From the NCBI RefSeq assembly GCF_900156045.1, contig NZ_FTMX01000002.1, forward strand, positions 62,001 through 126,000: a stretch of 64,000 nucleotides of DNA, read 5' to 3'. Positions 38,230-47,720 of this stretch are shown in pieces; positions within the stretch are counted from its first letter, which is position 1, and each line of letters starts with the position of its first letter. Under the pieces are notes generated by a model. It did no database searches and was not told the origin of the DNA. It saw only the letters and a list, made by a program, of their open reading frames with translations. Origin of the DNA: Peribacillus simplex (GTDB lineage: Bacteria > Bacillota > Bacilli > Bacillales > DSM-1321). The position numbers were made by a program, and so were the translations under genes.

Positions 38230-39495
38230 CTATCGTTTTAAGTTAACCAATTCCTGTAAAATCTCATCCGACGTCGTGATAATTCTGGAATTCGACTGGA
38301 AACCACGTTGTGCAACGATCATTTCGGTAAACTCTTCGGATAAATCCACATTGGACATTTCCAATGAACCTGATGCAATCACACCGCGCCCCTCACCTGC
38401 TATGTTGATGTTTGCAGTACCTGAATTGATTGATTCCTGAAAAGTGTTACCACCCGTTTTCGTCAAGCCTGATGCATTGGAGAACTTGGCAACGGCCAGT
38501 TGGCCTAAGGTTGTGATCAGACCGTTGGAATAAACGCCATTTATTTCACCTGATGCACCAATATTAAAGCTTTCCAGTTTTCCTTCTTTATTACCATCCG
38601 GATTGACAAGAGCAGTAGTGGAACCTTTAACTTGAGTAAGGTTCGAGAAATCCAAATCCAAATTAACCTTTTGAACGCTTTCATCAACTGCTGTATCCGA
38701 GTCATCCTCTTTGCCGCTTGAAATGTTAATGGTTTGACCTGCCTGGGTTTTATCAGCTGCCACTATCTGACCATTTGCATCGAAATTCACCGAAGTGAAC
38801 GGTTTTGGTTTAGTTGTTGATGTATCCCCCAAAGCAGCAGGTTCTTCATCAAAAAGTTCCCATTTATCATCACCGTTTTTTTGGAAATTGATAGTTGCCG
38901 TTTGTTCTTTACCGTTTTCATCCACAACTTTCATTTGCTGGCTAAATACGGTACCATCAATTGCGTCAGCAGCTAGATTTCCACTTACTGATATTTTAGT
39001 AGTGGCAATGGCAGGTAAAATCGCATTGACGTTAACAGCAACGTCGCCAATCGTTTTTGATCGTTTACCGTTTTCATCAACCTTGTAAGCCTGTACTTTC
39101 AAACCATTTGCGTTGACAAGTGTACCGTTATCATCCAGATAAAAGTTTCCTGCACGTGTATATGAAAGAGAATCGCCTTGCTTGACGACGAAATAGCCAT
39201 CACCAGATATTCCTAAATCAAGATCGCGGCCGGTGGTTTGAAGGCTTGACTGTGTATGGATCGTATCGATTGTAGCGATCGTGGAGCCTAATCCAATTTG
39301 TTTAGAATTGGTTCCGCCTTTATTGGCTGTTGCTGCGCTTGCACCAGATACCGTTTGGTTCATAGCATCACTGAATGTCACACGGCTTTTTTTGAAACCA
39401 TATGTATTGACATTGGCGACGTTATTACCGATAACATCCAATTTTGTTTGTAAGTTTTTTAATCCGCTTATTCCCGAATACATTGAACGAAGCAT
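38230..39495 (-). CDS. flgE: Flagellar hook protein FlgE
   Basis: FlgE polymerises into the flexible hook. The 421-residue product has the N-terminal flagellar rod/hook motif LDVIGNNVANVNTYGFKKSR, the FlgE/F/G middle segment DGYFVVKQGDSLSYTRAGNF, and the C-terminal heptad segment SNVDLSEEFTEMIVAQRGFQ. The variable outer region (about 170-330) is larger than in B. subtilis hook protein (about 264 residues), giving a longer D1-D2 domain. It is followed after 21 bp by swrD. Confidence 0.94.
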   Translation of the reverse strand: MLRSMYSGISGLKNLQTKLDVIGNNVANVNTYGFKKSRVTFSDAMNQTVSGASAATANKGGTNSKQIGLGSTIATIDTIHTQSSLQTTGRDLDLGISGDGYFVVKQGDSLSYTRAGNFYLDDNGTLVNANGLKVQAYKVDENGKRSKTIGDVAVNVNAILPAIATTKISVSGNLAADAIDGTVFSQQMKVVDENGKEQTATINFQKNGDDKWELFDEEPAALGDTSTTKPKPFTSVNFDANGQIVAADKTQAGQTINISSGKEDDSDTAVDESVQKVNLDLDFSNLTQVKGSTTALVNPDGNKEGKLESFNIGASGEINGVYSNGLITTLGQLAVAKFSNASGLTKTGGNTFQESINSGTANINIAGEGRGVIASGSLEMSNVDLSEEFTEMIVAQRGFQSNSRIITTSDEILQELVNLKR

Positions 39496-39567
39496 GTAAA
39501 AGCTCCCCTTTCATATAACGACTGCTTCCGTCATTCCACAGTCTGGGCTTCCTATTCCAGGTCCAGT

Positions 39568-39943
39568 CTATTTATCTAAAATTATGGTTCCATTGATGTT
39601 CGTGTAGATTTGTGATGTTGTTTCATCCCTGTCCATGACCGTGATGACCTTGTTGTTTTTCGTGCTTACTATGAGTAACGCATTATCAATAATGATTTGA
39701 GATTCAGTTACACCCATCTTTTTGGCCTCATTAGCTTTATCAGCTATTTTGTCCCAAGTTTTTGGTGCGATTTCTATATTCCGTCATCCGCAATTGAGCA
39801 TGTTTACTAATGGTCAATTTTTCATTTTGGAGACAGCAACGTGAAAATGCTGTTGAAAGCCTTGTTGGATCATCTGCCTTTGCCTTAACGGTAATTTTGT
39901 TTGTGGCAAAACTGAGCGGGATTTGCTTGAAAACCAGGTTCAT
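39568..39943 (-). pseudogene. Frameshifted flagellar-operon protein (TIGR02530-like) between flgD and flgE
   Basis: The first frame starts at the ATG at 39943 and reads 67 codons, ending KLTISKHAQLRMTE before going out of frame. The second frame continues from about 39778 with NIEIAPKTWDKIADKANEA and ends INGTIILDK at 39568. Together they make a protein of the small family always found between flgD and flgE in Bacillaceae. The break is near 39775-39784 and fits loss of 5 bp. It may be a true pseudogene, a sequencing error, or rescued by frameshifting. A second out-of-frame ATG at 39947 leads only to a 20-codon peptide. Confidence 0.82.
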
Positions 39944-39958
39944 TCATATTCCCGCCCC

Positions 39959-40594
39959 TTAAGCTTCAGAGATTTTTATCAATTGCTCTGATGATAACTT
40001 GGTGTTGTTTTCATCATCCACTTCAATTTCCAGCTTGCCTTTACTCATGGATACCGAGATTACGACAGCAGACGACTCACCATTTTTATCGTCCATCCAG
40101 GAAACACGCTTGCCTATTAATTCACTTGCCGCCATCAAGCTATTCGACGGAGAACTTGGTTGTTTCATTGCTGAAATATTTGCGGGTTCAAGCTTTGTGC
40201 CATCTTCTAAAAGAAAATAAACACCATCACCCTTATATTGGATCGATTTAACGATGCCTGTCCCTTCTTCTATCGCAAGGTCATCATCGCCTTCATCCAA
40301 CTTGTGCCAAGTGACTTCCTTACCGACAAAAGAGTTATAGTTCATTAAACTATTTTGTTGATTGATCCCGATTATTTCTTCCATTTGGGCTCCCATATTC
40401 ATCATCTGTTCCAGAGAAGAAAAAGTGGCCATTTGGGCGATGAATTCCGTATTGTCCATCGGACTTGACGGATCCTGATTTTGAAGCTGGGTAAGCAACA
40501 ATTTCAAGAAATCATCCTTTCCCAATGCATCCCCGGTTTTTCTGTTTTCAGTTTGAGATTTTGATAATAATAGTGACGTATCAATGGTCGTCAT
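39959..40594 (-). CDS. flgD: Flagellar hook assembly (capping) protein FlgD
   Basis: FlgD caps the growing hook. The 211-residue product has the strongly conserved N-terminal segment GKDDFLKLLLTQLQNQDP followed by PMDNTEFIAQMATFSSLEQ, then a middle domain and a tail. It lies 8 bp after fliK. B. subtilis FlgD (YlxG) is shorter, but the N-terminal segment makes the call secure. Confidence 0.96.
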   Translation of the reverse strand: MTTIDTSLLLSKSQTENRKTGDALGKDDFLKLLLTQLQNQDPSSPMDNTEFIAQMATFSSLEQMMNMGAQMEEIIGINQQNSLMNYNSFVGKEVTWHKLDEGDDDLAIEEGTGIVKSIQYKGDGVYFLLEDGTKLEPANISAMKQPSSPSNSLMAASELIGKRVSWMDDKNGESSAVVISVSMSKGKLEIEVDDENNTKLSSEQLIKISEA

Positions 40595-40602
40595 TTTTTC
40601 AC

Positions 40603-41910
40603 CTACACTTCCATATTTAACAGAGCATCGGCAAGGGATCCCGTAAACTCGCTTTCCGTTTCATCATTGCTTTCTTCCTTACTCTCCTGTTGTTCATTAT
40701 GTTCATCCGCATCTTTATGGCTGAATTTCTCTGAGTTAAAAGCATTGAAGGCCTGTGATATTTCAATTCTTTCGATGTGAATGTTTTGTCCGCTAAAGAC
40801 TTGTTTCAAGCCATGAATCTGATTCTCCAGCATATCTTTGGCCTGAGCAGTAGAAGCCATAATTTTGGCCGACAGCATACCATGCTTTTGAATCAACTCG
40901 ATCCTTAGGGACCCTAAATGTTCAGGAGTCAATCTGATCAACAGTTTATTTACACCGTTAGTTCCGCTAAAGTTCGACTTACTCAAAATATTTTCAAATT
41001 GTTTAACAAACTCTTCTTGACTGACAGTTTGCTCTCCTTTGGGAGCTGCCAAGACGAATTGCTCCAGCTTTGTCATGAGAAAAGGCATTCCAGGCCCTTG
41101 ATGTTTACCATTATCCTGACTTTGCAAAGTAACACCGCTGCTGACTGTCCCGTCTTTATTAACCTTGGCACTCCCGGATAATTGCGAGAATGCACTTTTC
41201 AATGTTTCTATTGTTTTAGTTTGCCCTTTCTCCAAAGTGTTGGATCGATCAGGTTCTGCTTTTGATTTTGACTGATTGGACAGCCATCTCTCCAACTTTC
41301 CCGTTAACCCTTCAAGCAGGTGTTTCATTTGTTTCTGGATGGACGCTTCATCTTGGGTCATATCCTTATTTTCCGAGAGAAGATCATGAGTTTTCACCAG
41401 TTTCAATAGATTCACCACACTGGATAATGTGGGATCATGCCATTTTTCTTCGCTCAATACAGTAATTTTTTTCAGGATGGTATACAAATCCAAGACATTG
41501 GCTGATATCAAACTTTGTGGATTCAGGCTGAAGTCAACCACTTCTTGTTCTAAATCCAAATCCTCGATGCTGCCAAAGAAATCATCAAGTGCACCCTCAT
41601 CATCTCCGGCTACATTTTTTAGGACCTGTAAAATAAGGTTATTGTCTTGTTGGTTTAATGAAGGGGCTTCGGCAACTCTCTCTACCCCTGTTTCACCTAG
41701 ACTTTCAAGTTTCAAAAAACCAAGCAAATCCTTTATTACAGACATTCGTCCTTCAGTGATGGCACATATATCCGATGGAATGGGAGGTTCTGCCCCAATG
41801 GCTGATTGAAGGACTGAGCCAAACCTTGAACCAGTTTGCTGATTTGGCTTAACTGGTACCTTTAGGCCTAATGAAGCCAAGGGAAGTAAAGAATTAATTG
41901 CTGAATTCAT
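40603..41910 (-). CDS. fliK: Flagellar hook-length control protein FliK
   Basis: FliK is the secreted ruler that triggers the FlhB specificity switch. The 435-residue product has a poorly conserved, low-complexity N-terminal two thirds and a C-terminal Flg_hook domain (about 315-395) with LLIRLTPEHLGSLRIELI, then a highly charged tail. The ATG is preceded by AGGGGGTG. Gene order ylxF-fliK-flgD is the Bacillus standard. Confidence 0.93.
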   Translation of the reverse strand: MNSAINSLLPLASLGLKVPVKPNQQTGSRFGSVLQSAIGAEPPIPSDICAITEGRMSVIKDLLGFLKLESLGETGVERVAEAPSLNQQDNNLILQVLKNVAGDDEGALDDFFGSIEDLDLEQEVVDFSLNPQSLISANVLDLYTILKKITVLSEEKWHDPTLSSVVNLLKLVKTHDLLSENKDMTQDEASIQKQMKHLLEGLTGKLERWLSNQSKSKAEPDRSNTLEKGQTKTIETLKSAFSQLSGSAKVNKDGTVSSGVTLQSQDNGKHQGPGMPFLMTKLEQFVLAAPKGEQTVSQEEFVKQFENILSKSNFSGTNGVNKLLIRLTPEHLGSLRIELIQKHGMLSAKIMASTAQAKDMLENQIHGLKQVFSGQNIHIERIEISQAFNAFNSEKFSHKDADEHNEQQESKEESNDETESEFTGSLADALLNMEV

Positions 41911-41935
41911 ATATTCACCCCCTCACTCTTTCCAC

Positions 41936-42553
41936 TTAAGAACTTTGTTCCGTTAGTTTCTTCGTTAACCTTGCAGCATCAGCCGTTGTCATTTGCTCCA
42001 AAACCTTAGCTAAAGTGGATGCTTTCATACTTGAGAGAATCTTCACTGCATCTTCATCATTCATTTCCATAATGATAGGTGCAGCCTTCTTGGGAGCCAT
42101 CGTTTCATAAGTACGGATTATATCTTTAAAGGCTTGTTTACTATTATTCTGACTATCCCTAAGTTGATTCATTTCTGTTTGAAGCTGCTGTTTTTCCGCT
42201 TCTGCCTTTGCAATGGCCTTGTCACGTGTATCAATGATGCCCTCAAGCTTTTCTATCTCTTTTTCCTTGTTTTCAATCTCGGTTTCTAATTTTTCGAGTT
42301 TCATGGAAACTTTCTCATCATTCCTGGCTGGTTTACCCTTCTCTTCATCCTTTTGATCCGATTCAATGAAGGGTATTTTCGCAGACATTTCCTTTGCCTT
42401 TTCCACTACATTTACCCCTGCAACTGTAAAAACGATCAACGCCACAGTTACCGCAAAGATTAATGGAATGAAGATGACAAGAAACCATTGAAATTTACTT
42501 ATCTTACTATCTTCCAATTCTTCCAATCCATTAGATTCACTTTTATTACGCAT
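41936..42553 (-). CDS. ylxF: MotE/YlxF family flagellar membrane protein
   Basis: The 205-residue product has a short N-terminal cytoplasmic part, one membrane helix (about 23-46), a long coiled coil (about 75-140) and a C-terminal MgtE_N-like domain with YETMAPKKAAPIIMEMNDED. This is the layout of YlxF and of MotE, a chaperone for MotC in other bacteria. The exact role in Bacillus is not clear. It is placed between fliJ and fliK. Confidence 0.88.
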   Translation of the reverse strand: MRNKSESNGLEELEDSKISKFQWFLVIFIPLIFAVTVALIVFTVAGVNVVEKAKEMSAKIPFIESDQKDEEKGKPARNDEKVSMKLEKLETEIENKEKEIEKLEGIIDTRDKAIAKAEAEKQQLQTEMNQLRDSQNNSKQAFKDIIRTYETMAPKKAAPIIMEMNDEDAVKILSSMKASTLAKVLEQMTTADAARLTKKLTEQSS

Positions 42554-42557
42554 TCCA

Positions 42558-43004
42558 TCACCTTACGCCTTTGCTTAAGAATTGCCGGATAGATATTTCA
42601 TCCATTTGTTTGTTCTCAGCTTCCTTAATGACATCGAGGAATTTAAGAAATCCATTTTCTTTCATTTTCTCGTACTTTTTAACCTCGATATTTCTTTCCA
42701 GTAATATATCCCGTTGATTATTCATCTTGTATCGCGCTTCAATGACTTCCTGTTGAAAGTGGCTTAAGAGCTTTTCCAAGTTGTCCATAAATAACTGATG
42801 ATGACGAATTTCCTGAACGGATAATCCAGTTCGCAGCTTTTCCTGTTGAAACTCAAGCAACTCTTCTTTTTTCTTTAAAAGCTTATATAACTTTTCTGCC
42901 ACTTCTTCAAATTTTTTTAAAGCAGCATTATATTTAGCTAGTGCATCGGTCTTTTCTTTTTCTTTGATGGTCAGGATCTTCTCGAATTTATATTGATAAA
43001 TCAT
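42558..43004 (-). CDS. fliJ: Flagellar export protein FliJ
   Basis: FliJ is the coiled-coil stalk protein of the FliI ATPase ring. The 148-residue product is almost entirely charged and helical, beginning MIYQYKFEKILTIKEKEKTD, with no membrane segment. Identification depends on the N-terminal pattern and on its place directly after fliI (2-bp gap). Confidence 0.92.
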   Translation of the reverse strand: MIYQYKFEKILTIKEKEKTDALAKYNAALKKFEEVAEKLYKLLKKKEELLEFQQEKLRTGLSVQEIRHHQLFMDNLEKLLSHFQQEVIEARYKMNNQRDILLERNIEVKKYEKMKENGFLKFLDVIKEAENKQMDEISIRQFLSKGVR

Positions 43005-43006
43005 TA

Positions 43007-44326
43007 TTAATCACCTTTCTCCATCAATTCGACAAGGGCGTTGATACTATAATCTTTGGAAGCTTTTTCATGGGTTCCTTGCTTCAAAAATGAAATGATT
43101 TCCGGATAGCGTGTAATCGAGTTATCAATTTGTTTGGAAGAACCCTTCTTATAAGCCCCTATATTAATCAAATCTTCCGACTCCATATAGGTTGATAAAC
43201 TTGCCCGCAATTTTTCTGCGGCGTTTTTATGCTTGTCACCAACAATATTGTTCATGACACGACTAATGCTCTTTAATACATTCAGCGCTGGAAACTGTCC
43301 TTTATTGGCCAAGTTACGGTCTAGTATGAAGTGACCATCCAAAATTCCCCTGACAGCATCAGCAATCGGTTCATTCATATCATCACCGTCGACTAGTACC
43401 GTATAAAATGCTGTAATGGTCCCCAGCTGATTTGTTCCCGTTCTTTCGAGTAACCTTGGAAGGATGGCAAAAACGGATGGAGTATATCCTTTGGTCGTCG
43501 GCGGTTCCCCGATAGCAAGCCCAATTTCCCTCTGGGCCATCGCAACCCTCGTGACCGAATCCATCATCAGCATCACGTTCAATCCCTTATCACGAAAATA
43601 TTCCGCAATGGCAGTTGCCGTCAAAGCACCCTTAATCCTCATCAACGCTGGCTGGTCAGATGTCGCCACTACAACGATTGATCGCGCCAGCCCTTCTGGT
43701 CCAAGATCTTTCTCAATGAATTCCCGAACTTCACGGCCACGTTCACCTATAAGACCGATTACGTTTAAGTCAGCCGTCGTATTCCTTGCTACCATACCAA
43801 GCAACGTGCTTTTCCCGACACCGCTTCCTGCAAAGATACCAACACGCTGTCCTGTTCCAACTGTTAATAAACTATCAATCACCCGAACTCCTACATCTAT
43901 CGGTTCATTAATGGGAGGTCGTTTCATCGGATTCGGCGGATCTTGATCCACAGAAATTGTCGCGAGGCCTTTTGGAAGCAGTGAGTCATCAATGGGATGT
44001 CCCAATGGATCGACCACTTTGCCAATTAGCCCGCTTCCCACCTTTATCTCAAGGCTCCGTCCGCTCCCTTCCACGATACATCCCGGTGCAATATCACTAA
44101 CTGCTGTAAATGGCATTAAAATAACCATTTCATCACGGAAACCGACAACTTCAGCTAAGATTCGATTTTTCTTTTTTTGTATACCTGTATAGATATAACA
44201 AACATCACCTACAGAGCTTTCAGGGCCTTGAGATTCTATCATTAACCCCACGACACGTTTGACCCGTCCATAATGTTTGAATTGATCAACTTCATCAACT
44301 AAGGGCAATAGGTCTCTAGTTTTCAT
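43007..44326 (-). CDS. fliI: Flagellar export ATPase FliI
   Basis: FliI is the hexameric ATPase that prepares substrates for export. The 439-residue product has the Walker A sequence AGSGVGKS at 166-173, and the later segments LMMDSVTRVAMAQREIGLA and EPPTTKGYTPSVFAILPRL typical of F1-beta-like export ATPases. It lies 2 bp after fliH and before fliJ. Confidence 0.98.
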   Translation of the reverse strand: MKTRDLLPLVDEVDQFKHYGRVKRVVGLMIESQGPESSVGDVCYIYTGIQKKKNRILAEVVGFRDEMVILMPFTAVSDIAPGCIVEGSGRSLEIKVGSGLIGKVVDPLGHPIDDSLLPKGLATISVDQDPPNPMKRPPINEPIDVGVRVIDSLLTVGTGQRVGIFAGSGVGKSTLLGMVARNTTADLNVIGLIGERGREVREFIEKDLGPEGLARSIVVVATSDQPALMRIKGALTATAIAEYFRDKGLNVMLMMDSVTRVAMAQREIGLAIGEPPTTKGYTPSVFAILPRLLERTGTNQLGTITAFYTVLVDGDDMNEPIADAVRGILDGHFILDRNLANKGQFPALNVLKSISRVMNNIVGDKHKNAAEKLRASLSTYMESEDLINIGAYKKGSSKQIDNSITRYPEIISFLKQGTHEKASKDYSINALVELMEKGD

Positions 44327-44328
44327 CT

Positions 44329-45102
44329 TTACTCCCCTTCCAGCAATTCAGTTAGTTTCACTTTTATTTCCTGCAGCTGACTGTCGACACTGGCGTCCAT
44401 CCTTCCGTTTTCGGATTCTATGATACAGCTGCCAACTTCAAGCTCATCATCCGGAAAGATATACAATTCAGTATCTTTCGGAAAGATTGCCAGCAACTCA
44501 TCTTTATGGGAAAGAATCGATTGATATTGGATCGGATGGATATGCAATTGCACTTCGCGGTAATCCCTCACCTCTTTGATGGCTCTTTTGACTATGTATA
44601 AAAAAGACTCTTCATCTTTTTCAAGCTGTTTCCCGATAATTTTCCCTGCCACCTTCAAGGCAAGGTTCAGAATAACGGTTTCAGATGATTCGATATTGTG
44701 CCGATAATCTTTTTTAGAGGACTCTACCACTTCTTTTGCGAAGGCTATTTCCGCTGCAATCTCGTTATAACCCTTTTGGATCCCATCTTCGACTCCCTGC
44801 TGATACCCTTCTTTTTGGGCTTGTTCAATATACATTGCTTTTTCTTGATTCTCCCATTGTTCTCGGTCTAACTGGATTTCAGCAGCAATTGTTTGGGCTT
44901 TTTGTTCAGCTTCGAGCAATAACGTTTCCGCTTCCTGTTTAGCATCATTGAGAAATTCATCTGATTGAATATAATGAAGGTTTTTCCGCTCATCTGCATC
45001 ATCATTTTTAAGAAAGTTGAAAGGGCGGATTTTTATTGCAATCTTTTTGCTTTTCTCCTCGTTAGCCTGCTGGGATTTGATAATCCTAGACAATGATATC
45101 AT
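44329..45102 (-). CDS. fliH: Flagellar export regulator FliH
   Basis: FliH is the stator-like partner that regulates FliI. The product, about 257 residues, has a charged coiled-coil N-terminal half with many Ala, Glu and Gln, and a C-terminal domain similar to V-type ATPase subunit E. The start is uncertain. The ATG at 45102 abuts its GGAGGGG site, whereas a TTG at 45093 (start MSRIIKSQQ) has better spacing. The longer 263-residue frame is less likely. All choices overlap the 3' end of fliG. Confidence 0.92.
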   Translation of the reverse strand: MISLSRIIKSQQANEEKSKKIAIKIRPFNFLKNDDADERKNLHYIQSDEFLNDAKQEAETLLLEAEQKAQTIAAEIQLDREQWENQEKAMYIEQAQKEGYQQGVEDGIQKGYNEIAAEIAFAKEVVESSKKDYRHNIESSETVILNLALKVAGKIIGKQLEKDEESFLYIVKRAIKEVRDYREVQLHIHPIQYQSILSHKDELLAIFPKDTELYIFPDDELEVGSCIIESENGRMDASVDSQLQEIKVKLTELLEGE

Positions 45103-46105
45103 CCCCTCCGCCGCGGGCAATCACGATATCTCCGGTTTCTTCCAGTATACGAACGACGGCAACAATTCTTGATTGTGCTTCTTCTACATCACGCAATCTT
45201 ACTGGCCCCATATATTCCATTTCTTCCTGGAAGGTTTCAACCATACGTTTTGACATGTTTCGAAAAACGATTTCCTTCACTTCATCACTAGCCACTTTAA
45301 GAGAAAGTTTAAGATCTTCGTTATCAGATTCCCTCACTACTCGCTGAATCGCTCTGCCATCAAGGGTCACGATATCTTCAAAAACAAACATTCGTTTCTT
45401 GATTTCCTCAGCAAGCTCCGGATCTTGGATTTCAAGTGCATCCAAAATCGTTCTTTCCGTTGAGCGGTCAACACCATTCAATACATCTACAACAGCTTCC
45501 ACTCCACCTGTCTGTGTATAATCTTGGGTTACAGTCGCAGAAAGTTTCCTTTCGAGTATTTGCTCCACTTCATTGATGATTTCCGGAGAAGTGCTATCCA
45601 TTAATGCAATCCTTCTTGCAATGTCTGCCTGCACCTCTTGCGGAAGTTCAGACAATATTTGTCCAGCCTGTGTGGGATCAAGATAAGACAAGATCAATGC
45701 AATGGTCTGCGGATGCTCGTTCTGGATGAAATTCAGGATCTGTCCAGGATCTGCCTTTCGTGCAAAGTCAAATGGCCGAACCTGCAAGGATGACGTTAAT
45801 CGGTTAATGATGGCGGTTGCCTGATCAGTGCCTAATGCCTTTTCAAGTACCTGCTTCGCATATCCTATCCCGCCCTGCGAGATGTAATCCTGTGCTAAAG
45901 CAATATTATGGAATTCTTCCAGGATTTCTTCTTTATCATGGGAGTCCACTTTTCTCACTCCCGAAATTTCAAGGGTCAATCTCTCAATTTCCTCTTCAGA
46001 AAGATGCTTATATACGGATGCAGAAACATCCGGGCCTAAGGAAATAAGGAGGATGGCAGCTTTCTGTTTGCCAGTCAACCCGGCCTTTTTTTTTCTATCT
46101 GTCAC
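45086..46105 (-). CDS. fliG: Flagellar motor switch protein FliG
   Basis: FliG transmits stator force to the rotor. The 339-residue product has N, middle and C armadillo domains, with the EHPQTIALILSYLDP motif in the middle and the C-terminal charged torque helix around RAIQRVVRESDNEDLKLSLK. The start is GTG at 46105, behind AGGAGG with 9-nt spacing. It is placed 13 bp after fliF. Confidence 0.98.
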   Translation of the reverse strand: MTDRKKKAGLTGKQKAAILLISLGPDVSASVYKHLSEEEIERLTLEISGVRKVDSHDKEEILEEFHNIALAQDYISQGGIGYAKQVLEKALGTDQATAIINRLTSSLQVRPFDFARKADPGQILNFIQNEHPQTIALILSYLDPTQAGQILSELPQEVQADIARRIALMDSTSPEIINEVEQILERKLSATVTQDYTQTGGVEAVVDVLNGVDRSTERTILDALEIQDPELAEEIKKRMFVFEDIVTLDGRAIQRVVRESDNEDLKLSLKVASDEVKEIVFRNMSKRMVETFQEEMEYMGPVRLRDVEEAQSRIVAVVRILEETGDIVIARGGGDDIIV

Positions 46106-46118
46106 TTTCTAAAGCCTC

Positions 46119-47717
46119 CTAGTCTTCCGCTATCCAGCTTCTTAATAATTTTGCAAATTCATCCGGCTTTTCTTTTGCAAGCTTCTCCAGTTGTTTTCTT
46201 TTTAAAGATGCTTCCGTTTCCTTCTCTTTGTTCAAATCTGGAACATCGAATACGGCTTCTTCCTCCTCAACCACGTATTCCTCTTCCATTTCAGCCTGCT
46301 TTCGGGATCGGAGGAATAAGATTAAAAGAATGATAATGGCAAGTAAAAGCACTCCGCCTACGATGTATGCCCAAATTGGTAACGAAGGCTCCGTTTCATC
46401 TTTTTGCAACGTCATTTTTCCGTTAAATGGTTGAACGGAAATCGCAATTTTATTATTAAGCTCCTCGTCCGTCAGTTCTTCCCCTTCAGCTTTTTTCTCG
46501 ATTGTTGTGCGTATTATCGTACCAAGGATTTGTGTAATATCCTCCACACTCTGTTGAGATAAAGAATTCGGATCGTCAGCGGTGGGCGGTTCGACCATGA
46601 CCTGAATACCTAAATCTTTAACTTTATATGGGCTTTCGACTATTTCCTTCTTGATTCGGTTCACTTCACTATTTATCGTTTCATCCACTTTTTCATAATC
46701 ACCGGATCCGTTTGTGCCATCAACGTAACTGGATCCCAATGAATCTGAGGAATCCTCACTTTGCGGAACGCCTCCTGCACCTGCTGCGTCCCCACTATAC
46801 GATTCATTGATCCTTTGCGCAGAAATCTCAATTCCAGCCATATTTTCTTCATCGACCGGCTCAACTAAATTCTCTTCCCGATTTTCTTGAGTGAAATCAA
46901 TGTCTGTCGTGACTGAAACAACCACTTTATCTCTCCCCATTAACGTACCAAGCATATTTTGCACCTGTCTTTGAATATCACGTTCTATTTCTTTTTTTAT
47001 TTCATTTTGGGTGGCAAATGCGGACGCGAAAGAAGAATTTTCATTTTCAAGATCGAAGTACTCAAACTCTTGGTTCATAATGACGATATTATCTGTAGGG
47101 AGATTCGGAACACTTTTTGAAACCAGATGATAAAGGGAATTGATTTGACTCTCTGCAAATTTATAGCCTGGCTTCGTATTCAATACAATGGATGCTGACG
47201 CTTCCCCAGCTGAATCACTGACAAAAACTCCTTTATCAGGAAGAGTGATCATTACACTGGCATCTTCTACTCCATCAATCTTTTTTATTAAACTGGCCAA
47301 TTCCGTTTGCATCGAGTCCAGTTTAATGACATTGAATTCATTTTCAGTCATTCCGATACCAGCACTTTGACTAAAAAAGGAATAGTCGATACTGCCTGAT
47401 TCCGGAATTCCTTCAGCTGCCAGTTCCACTTTAAGTGAATCCAGTTTTTCTTCAGGAACTTTTATGGTCGTTCCATTTTCAGAAACTTCATTCATAATCC
47501 CTTTACTGTCTAAATTTTCTTTAATGCTACCCGTTTCCGATGGAGTTAAGTTGGAATATAAGGGCACCAGCGTCGTACGCGTGGTTAAAATTGAAACTGC
47601 CGTAATGATGATGATAATTAATGCTGCTGAACCAATCATCATGAATTTTTGTTTTTTACTGCGGCCCGTCCAATAAGCAGTTATTTTGTTTTTGAAATTC
47701 ACTGGTACTTCATTCAT
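46119..47717 (-). CDS. fliF: Flagellar MS-ring protein FliF
   Basis: FliF forms the MS ring in the membrane, the base of the basal body. The 532-residue product has an N-terminal membrane helix (about 26-45), the ring-building domains with LVPLYSNLTPSETGSIKENL, a Ser/Gly-rich outer region (about 310-345), a second membrane helix (about 447-468) and an acidic C-terminal FliG-binding tail. The ATG follows GGGGGATTTAA, a ribosome-binding site that may be masked by upstream pairing (47721-47765). Confidence 0.98.
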   Translation of the reverse strand: MNEVPVNFKNKITAYWTGRSKKQKFMMIGSAALIIIIITAVSILTTRTTLVPLYSNLTPSETGSIKENLDSKGIMNEVSENGTTIKVPEEKLDSLKVELAAEGIPESGSIDYSFFSQSAGIGMTENEFNVIKLDSMQTELASLIKKIDGVEDASVMITLPDKGVFVSDSAGEASASIVLNTKPGYKFAESQINSLYHLVSKSVPNLPTDNIVIMNQEFEYFDLENENSSFASAFATQNEIKKEIERDIQRQVQNMLGTLMGRDKVVVSVTTDIDFTQENREENLVEPVDEENMAGIEISAQRINESYSGDAAGAGGVPQSEDSSDSLGSSYVDGTNGSGDYEKVDETINSEVNRIKKEIVESPYKVKDLGIQVMVEPPTADDPNSLSQQSVEDITQILGTIIRTTIEKKAEGEELTDEELNNKIAISVQPFNGKMTLQKDETEPSLPIWAYIVGGVLLLAIIILLILFLRSRKQAEMEEEYVVEEEEAVFDVPDLNKEKETEASLKRKQLEKLAKEKPDEFAKLLRSWIAED

Positions 47718-47720
47718 TTA

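Noticed and set aside
43464..43946. 160-codon plus-strand open frame opposite fliI
   Set aside because: It is antisense to a highly conserved ATPase; its composition (many Pro, Ser, Thr) is that of a shadow frame, with no clear ribosome-binding site.
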